Assembly: GCA_937868455.1 (NCBI GenBank)
Contig: CALMMO010000199.1
Coordinates: 1 to 13,619, forward strand
Source: an uncultured Marmoricola sp.
Lineage (GTDB): Bacteria > Actinomycetota > Actinomycetes > Propionibacteriales > Nocardioidaceae
DNA: 13,619 nt
Reading direction: 5' to 3'
In this document: positions 6,999 to 13,584 of the stretch, piece after piece
Position numbering within the stretch: position 1 is the first letter of the stretch
Layout of the letters: the number at the start of each line of letters is the position of its first letter
Made by a program: the position numbers and the translations under genes
The notes under the pieces: generated by a model
Databases searched by the model: none
What the model was told of the DNA's origin: nothing
What the model saw: only the letters and a program-made list of their open reading frames with translations

Positions 6999-7738
6999 TG
7001 AGTCGCGAACCCTGCTCTGGCCAACACGGCTTGACCGTTCGGACCGAGCACCAAGTCGATCCAGTCTTGGGCGAGCGATGAGACCTCAGCCTGCTTGGTT
7101 TGAGCGATCCAATAGGTGTTGGGTGCCTGGCTAGCGCCTGGGATGGCGATCTGGCGAACCTTGTCTCCGGCCGAAAGGGCGTCGGTGGTGAAAACCAGAC
7201 CTGCGTCTGCTTCACCCGTGACAACTTTGTTGAGCACGGCCTTGACGTCGGTTTCCTCGCTGGCTGGCTGGGCGCTCACGTGGTTGGTCGTCAGCAGCGC
7301 AGCAGCCGCGGCACCGCAGGGTGCGGTGGGCACACAAACCACGAAGTCAGTCTTGGCGCTCAATCCGCCCAAACTCTTGATATTGGCTGGGTTGTTGGCC
7401 GGCACGATCAGCACCATGGTGTTGGTGGCGAACTGGTCAGCTTGGCCCACGATGCCGCCAGCGATCCGGGTGTGGTCCATGGTGCGCTGGTCGGCTGTCG
7501 CCAAGACATCACCCGGTGCTCCCTGCTCAACCATCTGCGACAAGGTGGCGGAGGAGTCGAGCACTAACTTCACTTTGACGCCGGGGTGAGTGGCCTCGAA
7601 CTGGCTTTGAAGTTCGGTGAATACTCCGGTCAGAGATGAGGCTGCCAGCACCGTAAGTTCGTTGGGTTTGGTGGCAGTGACGTTGGTGCAGCCAGCTAGC
7701 GAGCTAGCCAAGAGGAGCACTGCGGCGAATCTGCGCAT
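6995..7738 (-). CDS. modA: Molybdate-binding lipoprotein
   Basis: Extracellular substrate-binding protein of the molybdate importer, 247 aa. A lipoprotein signal peptide is visible: basic MRR, a hydrophobic run, and the lipobox LAGC with acylated Cys17. The mature protein begins its first beta strand with LTVLAASSLTGVF (28-40), the standard ModA opening with ligand-contacting serines; DSSATL (61-66) and GEADAGLVFTTDA are further ModA-type ligand-site and hinge segments. The ATG lies 2 nt after the stop of the regulator gene, and the stop overlaps the modB start. Tungstate may also be bound; the sequence does not tell. Confidence 0.94.
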   Translation of the reverse strand: MRRFAAVLLLASSLAGCTNVTATKPNELTVLAASSLTGVFTELQSQFEATHPGVKVKLVLDSSATLSQMVEQGAPGDVLATADQRTMDHTRIAGGIVGQADQFATNTMVLIVPANNPANIKSLGGLSAKTDFVVCVPTAPCGAAAAALLTTNHVSAQPASEETDVKAVLNKVVTGEADAGLVFTTDALSAGDKVRQIAIPGASQAPNTYWIAQTKQAEVSSLAQDWIDLVLGPNGQAVLARAGFATQ

Positions 7739-7740
7739 AC

Positions 7741-8127
7741 CTAGTCTTTCTCGATCACAACGTTGGTGGATTTGATGGAGCCGGTGGCGCGCACCCCAGG
7801 CTCAAGGCCGAGTTCGTCGGCGGCTTCGCGACTCATGAGCGAAACGAGTCTGAAGGCCCCGCAACGCATTTCGACTTGAGCCATGACAGTGTCTTTGGTG
7901 ACCTTGGTGACGATGCCCGGGAACTGGTTGCGGGCACTGGAGTGCGACAAGCGTTGTTCGGCCCCGGCCTGGTGCTCAGCAACCTCGGCCAGGTCAACGC
8001 CGGCGACACTGAGTCGGCCGCGGTCATCTCTGTGTGCGGTGAGCCGACCGGCATCAATCCATCGGCGCACGGTGTCGTCGCTGACGCCCAAGACTTCGGC
8101 GGCCTGCGCAATCGTGTACCTAGTCAC
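7741..8127 (-). CDS. HTH-TOBE molybdate-responsive regulator (ModE-like function)
   Basis: 128-aa two-domain protein. Residues 3-45 are a MerR/excisionase-type helix-turn-helix (YTIAQAAEVLGVSDDTVRRW); residues about 68-126 are a single TOBE/Mop domain (from NQFPGIVTKV to STNVVIEK) that in this family binds molybdate or tungstate. This architecture is common in actinobacteria in front of modABC and probably replaces classical ModE as a molybdate-sensing regulator; that role is inferred. It is the first gene of the mod operon, 2 nt before modA. I prefer the GTG at 8127, because the family starts with TRYTIAQAA and a -10-like TTAAAT lies 6 nt upstream; an in-frame ATG at 8145 would add six residues but has no ribosome binding site. 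Two matching palindromes upstream may be its operators. Confidence 0.87.
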   Translation of the reverse strand: MTRYTIAQAAEVLGVSDDTVRRWIDAGRLTAHRDDRGRLSVAGVDLAEVAEHQAGAEQRLSHSSARNQFPGIVTKVTKDTVMAQVEMRCGAFRLVSLMSREAADELGLEPGVRATGSIKSTNVVIEKD

Positions 8128-8133
8128 CCGCGT

Positions 8134-8139
8134 ATTTAA
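8134..8139 (-). promoter_or_regulatory. Putative leaderless promoter (-10) of the mod operon
   Basis: On the minus strand TTAAAT is followed by 6 nt and then the GTG at 8127. No good -35 can be seen at 16-18 bp spacing (8156-8163). A palindrome directly abuts this -10 on its upstream side. The weak -35 would fit a promoter controlled by a bound regulator. Confidence 0.55.
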
Positions 8140-8182
8140 CCGCATCTGCGGTGTCTTTGGTGCATATCCTCCGCAATTGCGT
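8140..8182. promoter_or_regulatory. Paired palindromes CGCA-NN-TGCG, candidate mod operators
   Basis: CGCATCTGCG lies at 8141-8150 (extended to CCGCA/TGCGG at 8140-8151) and CGCAATTGCG at 8172-8181. Both have the form CGCA-NN-TGCG, and their centres are 31 bp apart, close to three helical turns. The first touches the -10 of the mod operon; the second lies further upstream, between the divergent mod and DUF4245 genes. This is the arrangement expected of a dimeric regulator binding twice on one face of the DNA. It differs from the enterobacterial ModE box. Confidence 0.5.
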
Positions 8183-8222
8183 CATGCATCACACCACCTG
8201 ACTCACGCACCCACTGCAATGG

Positions 8223-8228
8223 CAAGAT
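8223..8228 (+). promoter_or_regulatory. Putative leaderless promoter (-10) of the DUF4245 gene
   Basis: CAAGAT is followed by 7 nt and the GTG start at 8236, with no Shine-Dalgarno. CTGACT at 8198-8203 resembles a -35 but the spacing of 19 bp is long. The call rests mainly on the repeated spacing pattern seen in this window. Confidence 0.4.
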
Positions 8229-8235
8229 TGCCCGC

Positions 8236-8787
8236 GTGAGTGAGCAGCCCGGCCGTTATCAGCGCACCACTGGCGGCATGATCGGCGCGATGATCGTGCT
8301 GCTGCTTGTGGTGGCCGGTTTCGTCGGTTTTCGGGCGCTCAACCGCAATGACGCCAGCCGACCCACTCCTGCCGTGCCCGCAGACCAAGTGAGTGCCGTT
8401 ACCAGGGCCGCTCGGGAGGCTTCCATGGCCGCACCGGTGCCCACCCCATTGCCAGCCAATTGGCGCATCACGAGCGTGTCGTTCAATCCGACAAAGAAGA
8501 CCTGGCACCTGGGGTTGTTGACGGCTGACAATCAGTACGTCGGCATCGAAGAGCGCCCGGCAACCCCTCGCGAACTTGCTCGCACCTACATCGACAAAGA
8601 CGCGGTGCAAGGCAGCGATGTCACCAACTCCGGACGCACCTGGACTTCGTGGACTGATCAAGGCGGCGACTATGCGCTGATCACGCAGGTTGACTCGACC
8701 AGTTATTTGGTGGGTGGGTCGGCGTCAAACGCTGACGTGGATGCGATCGCCAAGGCGATTGCTAGTTCCCTGCCTAAGTTGCCCTAG
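8236..8787 (+). CDS. DUF4245 membrane-anchored protein
   Basis: 183-aa protein of the actinobacterial DUF4245 family, function unknown. A short basic N-terminus (RYQRT, 7-11) leads into one transmembrane helix at about 14-32 (from GMIGAMIV to GFVGF), then a Pro/Ala-rich linker and an extracytoplasmic domain of about 110 residues with WRITSVSF, YVGIEER and a final AIASSLPKL helix. The arrangement indicates an N-in, C-out single-span protein. The start is GTG, with the family-typical opening close behind it. In actinobacteria this gene usually stands head-to-head with glpX and beside xseBA; here the mod operon lies between it and glpX. Its stop TAG and the xseB stop share the palindrome CTAG at 8784-8787. 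Confidence 0.85.
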   Translation: MSEQPGRYQRTTGGMIGAMIVLLLVVAGFVGFRALNRNDASRPTPAVPADQVSAVTRAAREASMAAPVPTPLPANWRITSVSFNPTKKTWHLGLLTADNQYVGIEERPATPRELARTYIDKDAVQGSDVTNSGRTWTSWTDQGGDYALITQVDSTSYLVGGSASNADVDAIAKAIASSLPKLP

Positions 8788-8984
8788 TGGCTGCCTTCCT
8801 TGAGTGCCGCATCTAGGCGCTCGCGAGCACCATCGAGATGGGCTTGGGCGATTGTGGCAAGTTTCTCCCCGCGCTCCCACAAGGCCAGCGATTCGGCCAG
8901 TGGCGCGCCGCCGACCTCGAGTTGGCGCACGATATCGGCAAGTTCATCGCGAGCCTGCTCGTAGCTCAGTTTCTTGTCGCTCAT
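8784..8984 (-). CDS. xseB: Exodeoxyribonuclease VII small subunit
   Basis: 66-aa helical small subunit of exonuclease VII, which with XseA degrades single-stranded DNA in both directions into acid-soluble oligonucleotides in the cytoplasm. The sequence shows the family pattern: [18 protein letters not shown], then [18 protein letters not shown] and a closing helix ending with LDAALKEG. The ATG overlaps the xseA stop as ATGA, so the two subunits are translationally coupled in the order xseA-xseB. It converges with the DUF4245 gene, with only a 4-bp overlap and no terminator. Confidence 0.95.
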   Translation of the reverse strand: MSDKKLSYEQARDELADIVRQLEVGGAPLAESLALWERGEKLATIAQAHLDGARERLDAALKEGSH

Positions 8985-10201
8985 CGCGATTCCTTTCCAG
9001 TGACCTCGGTGGTGATCTGCCCATCGGCGACACGAATCAGCAGTTGCGCTGCGATCTCGACGTCATCGATGGCGGTGACCAAAGCCCCGTCGGGGCGTTG
9101 TACGACGCTGTAGCCCCTGGCCATCGTGGCCAACGGTGAGAGTGCTTGCACTCGTGCTCGGCGATGGGCGATGTCGTTGGTGGATCGCTCGACCATGCTG
9201 CTGACGGCTCTGGTGACTCGCTGGCGCAAGGCCTCGATCTGTTCGCTGCGCTCGCTCAGCCCGGAGGCTGGGTCGCGTAAGACCGGACGGGCCTGAAGTT
9301 GATGGAGGTACTGCTGTTCGCCTGAGAGCCGCACCTGCAGTGCCCGCATGATTCGCTCGCGTGCTTGCTGGATGCGGGCTGACTCTTCAACGACGTCGGG
9401 GATGGCGCGTTTGGCTGCATCGGTGGGCGTCGCGGCTCGCACATCGGCGACCAGGTCGAGCAGGGGAGTGTCTGACTCGTGGCCGATCGCGCTGATCACC
9501 GGGGTGCTGGTGGCGTGGACCGCGCGGATCAGTGCCTCGTCTGAGAAGGGCAGCAGATCTTCGACCGAGCCGCCGCCTCTGGCGATGATGATCACGTCGA
9601 CTTCTGCACTGGCCTCAAGGCGTTGCAGTGCTTCGATCACTTCGCGGGTGGCGTTGACGCCCTGCATTGCTGCGTGCCGGATCTCGAACTGAACCCCTGG
9701 CCAGCGCCTCCGGCCAACCTCGACCACGTCACGTTCGGCTGCGCTGTTGTCGGCAGTGATCAGCCCCACCTTGCGTGGCAGGAACGGCAGTGGGCGTTTG
9801 TGGGTTTCGGCGAAGAGCCCTTCGGCAGCCAAGAGTTGGCGACGCTGCTCCAAGCGGGCCAGCAACTCCCCAAGCCCCACCATGCGGATCTCGCGTGCAG
9901 CGAGACTGAGTTGGCCACGATTTTCGTAGTACGTCGGTTTGGCTTGAATCACCACCGACGCGCCCTCGACCAGAGGCGTCGACATGGCGTCAACCAGCGT
10001 GCGAGGCGCAGTGACCTGCACTGAAACGTCGGCCAGTTTGTCGCGCAGACTCAAAAACACCGTTGCCATGCCTTGTCGGCGGCTCACTTGGGTGACTTGA
10101 CCCTCGACCCACACGACGCCCAGTCGATCAATCCACTGCCCAATCGCGCGCGCAATCGTGCGCACCTGTGCGGGCTGCTCGGGGGAAGTCTGCATGGCCA
10201 T
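8981..10201 (-). CDS. xseA: Exodeoxyribonuclease VII large subunit
   Basis: Catalytic large subunit of exonuclease VII, 406 aa, near the usual length. An N-terminal OB-fold domain (to about residue 100; [13 protein letters not shown]) binds single-stranded DNA. The catalytic domain shows [15 protein letters not shown], the [12 protein letters not shown] motif and [20 protein letters not shown] with acidic residues. The C-terminal part is a long helical region that would bind XseB copies. I chose the ATG at 10201 because [11 protein letters not shown] matches the usual actinobacterial XseA opening; an upstream in-frame GTG at 10234 and an ATG at 10195 are alternatives. A -10-like TACGCT (10216-10211) lies 9 nt before the start. 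Divergent from ispH. Confidence 0.95.
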   Translation of the reverse strand: MAMQTSPEQPAQVRTIARAIGQWIDRLGVVWVEGQVTQVSRRQGMATVFLSLRDKLADVSVQVTAPRTLVDAMSTPLVEGASVVIQAKPTYYENRGQLSLAAREIRMVGLGELLARLEQRRQLLAAEGLFAETHKRPLPFLPRKVGLITADNSAAERDVVEVGRRRWPGVQFEIRHAAMQGVNATREVIEALQRLEASAEVDVIIIARGGGSVEDLLPFSDEALIRAVHATSTPVISAIGHESDTPLLDLVADVRAATPTDAAKRAIPDVVEESARIQQARERIMRALQVRLSGEQQYLHQLQARPVLRDPASGLSERSEQIEALRQRVTRAVSSMVERSTNDIAHRRARVQALSPLATMARGYSVVQRPDGALVTAIDDVEIAAQLLIRVADGQITTEVTGKESR

Positions 10202-10210
10202 GGGAGTCAC

Positions 10211-10216
10211 AGCGTA
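10211..10216 (-). promoter_or_regulatory. Putative promoter (-10) of xseA-xseB
   Basis: On the minus strand TACGCT precedes the chosen ATG by 9 nt, with no Shine-Dalgarno between. It would give a leader of zero to a few bases. The match to TANNNT is acceptable, and no clear -35 is seen. Confidence 0.35.
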
Positions 10217-10279
10217 GTTGTGCGCACCGACCACGTTGGGAGCGAATCTCGATGAGTGGTGTGCTGAGCCGCCGAGCGC

Positions 10280-10290
10280 GGTGAGTCACC
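10280..10290. repeat. Palindrome GGTGA-G-TCACC upstream of ispH
   Basis: A perfect inverted repeat of 5 bp with a 1-bp centre lies 10 bp upstream of the ispH -10 box, inside the 112-bp gap between xseA and ispH. The heptamer GAGTCAC in it recurs at 10204-10210, next to the xseA start. It could be an operator for one or both genes. Confidence 0.4.
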
Positions 10291-10300
10291 GCGGGGAACA

Positions 10301-10306
10301 TAGACT
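10301..10306 (+). promoter_or_regulatory. Putative leaderless promoter (-10) of ispH-yciO
   Basis: TAGACT is followed by 7 nt and the ATG at 10314. There is no Shine-Dalgarno. The -35 position holds no good match. Confidence 0.55.
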
Positions 10307-10313
10307 GCGCGCT

Positions 10314-11306
10314 ATGACTGACCTGGGCACCCCCACAGTGCTAGACGATGCCGCTCGCCAGGTGCTTCTGGCTGCTCCGCGTGGCTACTGCGCCGGTGTT
10401 GACCGCGCCGTGATCACCGTTGAGAAGGCCCTCGACTTGTACGGCGCACCCGTCTACGTGCGCAAGCAGATCGTGCACAACAAGCACGTGGTGTCGAACC
10501 TTGAAGGGCGTGGCGCCATCTTTGTCGAGGAACTCGATGAGGTGCCCGCAGGCTCCACAGTGGTCTTTTCGGCTCACGGAGTCAGCCCTGCCGTGCACAG
10601 TGAGGCTGCCGAGCGTGGACTCAAGACAATTGACGCGACGTGCCCGTTGGTCACCAAGGTTCACCACGAAGCCAAGCGTTTCGCCGGTGAGGACTACGAC
10701 ATCTTGCTGATCGGCCACGCGGGGCACGAGGAGGTTGAGGGCACCTCTGGTGAGGCTCCTGAGCACATTCAGTTGGTGCAAGGGCCTGACGATGTGGCCA
10801 ACATCGTCGTACGTGATCCTGAAAAGGTTGCCTGGCTTTCGCAGACCACCCTCAGTGTGGATGAGACGTTGGAGACAGTGGCGGCCATCAGGCAGCGCTT
10901 CCCCAACCTGCTCGACCCGCCCTCAGACGACATTTGCTACGCCACTCAAAACCGTCAGTTGGCAGTCAAAGAGATCGCGGCTGAATCCGATTTGGTGATC
11001 GTGGTCGGCTCTGGCAACTCATCCAACTCTGTGCGCTTGGTCGAGGTTGCCCTTGAGGCGGGGGCCCGCTCGGCGCACCGCGTTGATGACGCCACTGAGA
11101 TCGACGAGGCCTGGCTTGATGGCGTGGGCACTGTCAGCGTCACCTCGGGTGCGAGCGTGCCGGAGGAACTCGTCGAGGGTGTGCTCTCTTTCTTAGCTGA
11201 GCGCGGATACCCCGATGTGCGAGCCGTGCAGTCAATTGAAGAGTCACTCATTTTCGCGTTGCCACCAGAGTTGCGGCGCGACATTCGGGCGGCGGCGCAG
11301 GCCTGA
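10314..11306 (+). CDS. ispH: 4-hydroxy-3-methylbut-2-enyl diphosphate reductase
   Basis: Last enzyme of the MEP pathway: an iron-sulfur enzyme that reduces HMBPP to isopentenyl and dimethylallyl diphosphate in the cytoplasm. The protein is 330 aa. The three cluster-binding cysteines are Cys26 (RGYCAGV), Cys110 (DATCPLV) and Cys208 ([10 protein letters not shown]); substrate-site residues His55, His138 and Glu140 (GHEEVEG) are also present, as are TQTTLS-like SQTTLS and GSGNSSNS. The ATG at 10314 is chosen because the conserved region begins shortly after and a -10 box stands 7 nt upstream; the frame runs 32 codons further upstream without support. The stop TGA shares one base with the ATG of the next gene, so the two are cotranscribed. 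Divergent from xseA. Confidence 0.97.
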   Translation: MTDLGTPTVLDDAARQVLLAAPRGYCAGVDRAVITVEKALDLYGAPVYVRKQIVHNKHVVSNLEGRGAIFVEELDEVPAGSTVVFSAHGVSPAVHSEAAERGLKTIDATCPLVTKVHHEAKRFAGEDYDILLIGHAGHEEVEGTSGEAPEHIQLVQGPDDVANIVVRDPEKVAWLSQTTLSVDETLETVAAIRQRFPNLLDPPSDDICYATQNRQLAVKEIAAESDLVIVVGSGNSSNSVRLVEVALEAGARSAHRVDDATEIDEAWLDGVGTVSVTSGASVPEELVEGVLSFLAERGYPDVRAVQSIEESLIFALPPELRRDIRAAAQA

Positions 11307-11926
11307 TGGCAAGGTACTACGACGTACACCCAGACAACCCGCAACCACGGGCGATCGCGGCAGCCGTCGACTTGTTGCGAAACGACGGTCTCATCGCCTA
11401 CCGGACGGACACCGGATATGCCTTGGGGATCAGGTTGGGCAACCGCGAAGGGCTCGAGCGGATCAGGGAGATCCGCGACCTCGACGACAAACACCACTTC
11501 GCGTTGGTGTGCAAAGACTTTGCTCAGATGGGCAGATATGTGCACCTCGACAACATCGCGTTCCGGGCGGTGAAGTCAGCCACGCCTGGTCCTTACACCT
11601 TCATCTTGCCGGCCTCGCAAGAGGTGCCGAAGGCGTTCATGCACCCGCGCAAGAAGACTGTGGGGGTGCGGGTGCCGCGTCACACGGTTGTGGCTGCGCT
11701 GTTGAGCGAGTTGGGCGAACCGCTGTTGTCGAGCACTCTGATTCTTCCGGGCACGCGTGAACCCATTTCCCAAGGCTGGGAAATCAAAGAGGAGCTAGAT
11801 CAGAAACTCGACGCGGTCTTGGATTCGGGCGAAGCGAGTGCCGAATCGACCACCATCGTCGACTTCTCCTCTGGCGCACCCGAGGTGATTAGGTACGGCG
11901 CCGGAGACGCATCGCGCTTTGAGTGA
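11306..11926 (+). CDS. YciO-like member of the Sua5/YciO/YrdC family
   Basis: 206-aa protein, matching the length of E. coli YciO and resembling it along its whole length: a TD-GYALG nucleotide-site segment (34-41), IREIRDL..HHFALVC, TPGPYTFILPASQEVPKAF, VGVRVP, LGEPLLSSTLILPG and a final VIRYGAGD. Members of this family make or bind threonylcarbamoyl-AMP. The YciO branch is generally considered distinct from the essential tRNA t6A enzyme TsaC/Sua5, which actinobacteria usually encode elsewhere, so the cellular role is uncertain. The residue before TD is Arg33, where YPTD is usual. The start overlaps the ispH stop by one base (TGATG), making an ispH-yciO operon. Its last 127 bp overlap the convergent membrane-protein gene. 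Confidence 0.88.
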   Translation: MARYYDVHPDNPQPRAIAAAVDLLRNDGLIAYRTDTGYALGIRLGNREGLERIREIRDLDDKHHFALVCKDFAQMGRYVHLDNIAFRAVKSATPGPYTFILPASQEVPKAFMHPRKKTVGVRVPRHTVVAALLSELGEPLLSSTLILPGTREPISQGWEIKEELDQKLDAVLDSGEASAESTTIVDFSSGAPEVIRYGAGDASRFE

Positions 11927-12333
11927 ACCTTCACGTTGTACGGCGAACGCGCCCGAGTAACCCGATCACTTCGCATCTTGCGCACGCGTTGACGGATCGC
12001 CAAGACCACGAGTGCGTTGACGCACGCAGCAAATAACGCGCCTGAGTGGTTGGCCAGTCCAGAAACGACCGCTTGCACGAATCCGTCTTGAGTCAGTGCA
12101 ATGCCTGCGCGGTAGACCACGGCGGTGAAAGCCATCACGCCAAGCATCAAAAGCGGCGGGAGCACCCCGACACGGAACTGATCTTTGGGGGTGACCGCGA
12201 GTGCGGCACCGATGGAGACGACTACGAACGCGACGTCGAAGACGACGCCCAGACGCTGCGTGATGAGCAGGTCGATGCCAATCGCCAGGGCAGAGGCAAT
12301 CACGGCAAGCTTGGTAACTCGCTTGCCGCTCAT
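11800..12333 (-). CDS. Four-helix membrane protein, DUF6542-like
   Basis: 177-aa integral membrane protein of unknown function. Hydrophobic segments lie at about 7-24, 29-47, 55-74 and 97-113, followed by a basic stretch (RQRVRKMRSDRVTRAR) that should face the cytoplasm. Its placement beside ispH and its pattern resemble the actinobacterial DUF6542 family; I give this with moderate confidence. The ATG at 12333 has a GAAGAGGG ribosome binding site a few bases upstream; an ATG at 12375 (14 codons earlier) lacks one. The last 41 or so codons are antisense to the end of yciO, and this hydrophilic tail (Ser, Ala, Glu rich) is probably not part of the conserved domain. The gene lies 64 bp after rmuC on the same strand and may be cotranscribed with it. 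Confidence 0.75.
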   Translation of the reverse strand: MSGKRVTKLAVIASALAIGIDLLITQRLGVVFDVAFVVVSIGAALAVTPKDQFRVGVLPPLLMLGVMAFTAVVYRAGIALTQDGFVQAVVSGLANHSGALFAACVNALVVLAIRQRVRKMRSDRVTRARSPYNVKVHSKRDASPAPYLITSGAPEEKSTMVVDSALASPESKTASSF

Positions 12334-12397
12334 GGTGCCCTCTTCCCAGAGGGTGGGTGCGCTCACGCGCATCACGCTAAAGGCGAGTCCAGACTTT

Positions 12398-13522
12398 TCA
12401 GGCGCGCCACGCCGAGTTAGTCACATCCGTTTCAACAGTCACAGGAGTCCCGTTAGTGAGCTCAGGAAGCTCATCTCGGTGCTCCGCGACCGCTTCAAGC
12501 AACTCGATTGTGGTCAATGGCCGGGGTGCGTCATCGATCGGGGTGGGCTCATCGAGCGCCTGGTCGGTGACCCCGAGTTCACTGAACTTGCGAGCGCTCA
12601 CCAGCACCCGAGTCTCCAGACTGCCCACGGTCTTGTTGTAGGCATCGACACTGGCCTTGAGGCTGCGGCCCAACCGGTCAAGGTGGTGTCCCATCGTGCC
12701 CAGGCGCTCATACAGGTCGCGGCCTAACGCCTGGATCTGCTTGGTCTGCTCAGCCAGCGTCGCTTGCTGCCAGCCCATGTGCACCGTGCGCAGCAGCGCG
12801 ATCAGCGTGGTCGGGGTGGCGAGCACGACGTGGCGTTGTGCGGCGTACTCGATAAGGGAGGGGTCGGCATCGAGAGCCGCTGACAAGAACGACTCACCCG
12901 GCACGAACAACACCACAAACTCCGGCGTGTCAGACAACCCGCGCCAGTAGGCCTTGCTCGCCAGTGCGTCGGTGTGAGCCTTCAACTGGCGCGCATGCCG
13001 GCCCAAGTGGTGGGAGTGCTCATCGGGGTCATCGGTGCTGGTCGCATCAAGGAACGCGTCTAGTGGAACCTTCGCATCGACGATCACGCACCGTCCACCA
13101 GATAGTTGCACCACCAGGTCAGGGCGCTGCAACCCATCATTGAGCCGCACTTGCTCATCAAAGTCGCACCGGTTGGTCAGCCCGGCTAACTCCACGGCCC
13201 GACGCAAATGCAACTCACCCCAGCGCCCCCGCACTTGAGGCTTGCGCAGCGCCGTGCTCAAACTGCCGGTCTCTTTGCGCAGCAAGTCAGTCGAATGCCG
13301 CATGTCATCGACCTGCTGGCGAAGCTGGCCCTGCCACGTGTGGCGCTGATGCTCAAGGTCGCGTAGTTGGTCATGAAGGCGCTCCAACCCCTCCTTGATC
13401 ACGCCCTGATCTTCGGCACGCGCCTCCCACACCTCGTCCTTCGAACGAGCCGTCGCGAACAAGTAACCCAACGCAGCGCTGATTGCAGAAACTGCGAGGG
13501 TGATGAGCCAGATGGGGTCCAT
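12398..13522 (-). CDS. rmuC: DNA recombination protein RmuC
   Basis: 374-aa membrane-anchored protein of the RmuC family, implicated in limiting recombination at inverted repeats; a nuclease-like core is proposed for the family. An N-terminal transmembrane helix (about residues 4-22, WLITLAVSAISAALGYLF) is followed by a coiled coil (about 35-85) and the RmuC domain: GSLSTALRKPQVRGRWGE, CDFDEQ, RPDLVVQL, CVIVDAKVPLDAF, EFVVLFVPGESFL, VLATPTTLIALLRTV. The ATG at 13522 is chosen because MDPIWLITL is the natural membrane-anchor start; no Shine-Dalgarno is visible, and a weak AACACT 6 nt upstream could mark another leaderless start. The open frame continues upstream to the window edge through the 29-bp repeat, which argues against coding there. 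Confidence 0.92.
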   Translation of the reverse strand: MDPIWLITLAVSAISAALGYLFATARSKDEVWEARAEDQGVIKEGLERLHDQLRDLEHQRHTWQGQLRQQVDDMRHSTDLLRKETGSLSTALRKPQVRGRWGELHLRRAVELAGLTNRCDFDEQVRLNDGLQRPDLVVQLSGGRCVIVDAKVPLDAFLDATSTDDPDEHSHHLGRHARQLKAHTDALASKAYWRGLSDTPEFVVLFVPGESFLSAALDADPSLIEYAAQRHVVLATPTTLIALLRTVHMGWQQATLAEQTKQIQALGRDLYERLGTMGHHLDRLGRSLKASVDAYNKTVGSLETRVLVSARKFSELGVTDQALDEPTPIDDAPRPLTTIELLEAVAEHRDELPELTNGTPVTVETDVTNSAWRA

Positions 13523-13555
13523 GTGGTCAGTGTTGCTGGGGGTACCGACACTTTT

Positions 13556-13584
13556 TGGGGGTGGAAAAGTCACAAGTAAACCTG
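13556..13584 (-). repeat. Copy 2 of the 29-bp repeat, upstream of rmuC
   Basis: The minus strand from 13584 to 13556 matches 180-208 at 26 of 29 positions, with an exact 19-mer (13584-13566). It lies 33 bp upstream of the rmuC start and points towards rmuC, as copy 1 points towards ugpC. Here only the loop and one arm of the copy 1 palindrome are kept, so no perfect hairpin forms. Confidence 0.75.

Noticed and set aside
8128..8145. ATG at 8145 as the start of the mod regulator
   Set aside because: It has no ribosome binding site and falls within the palindrome; the GTG at 8127 has a -10 box 6 nt upstream. It remains a possible alternative.
10218..10313. N-terminal extension of IspH by 32 codons
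   Set aside because: The extension is not typical of IspH, crosses the palindrome and the -10 box, and the ATG at 10314 fits the leaderless pattern.
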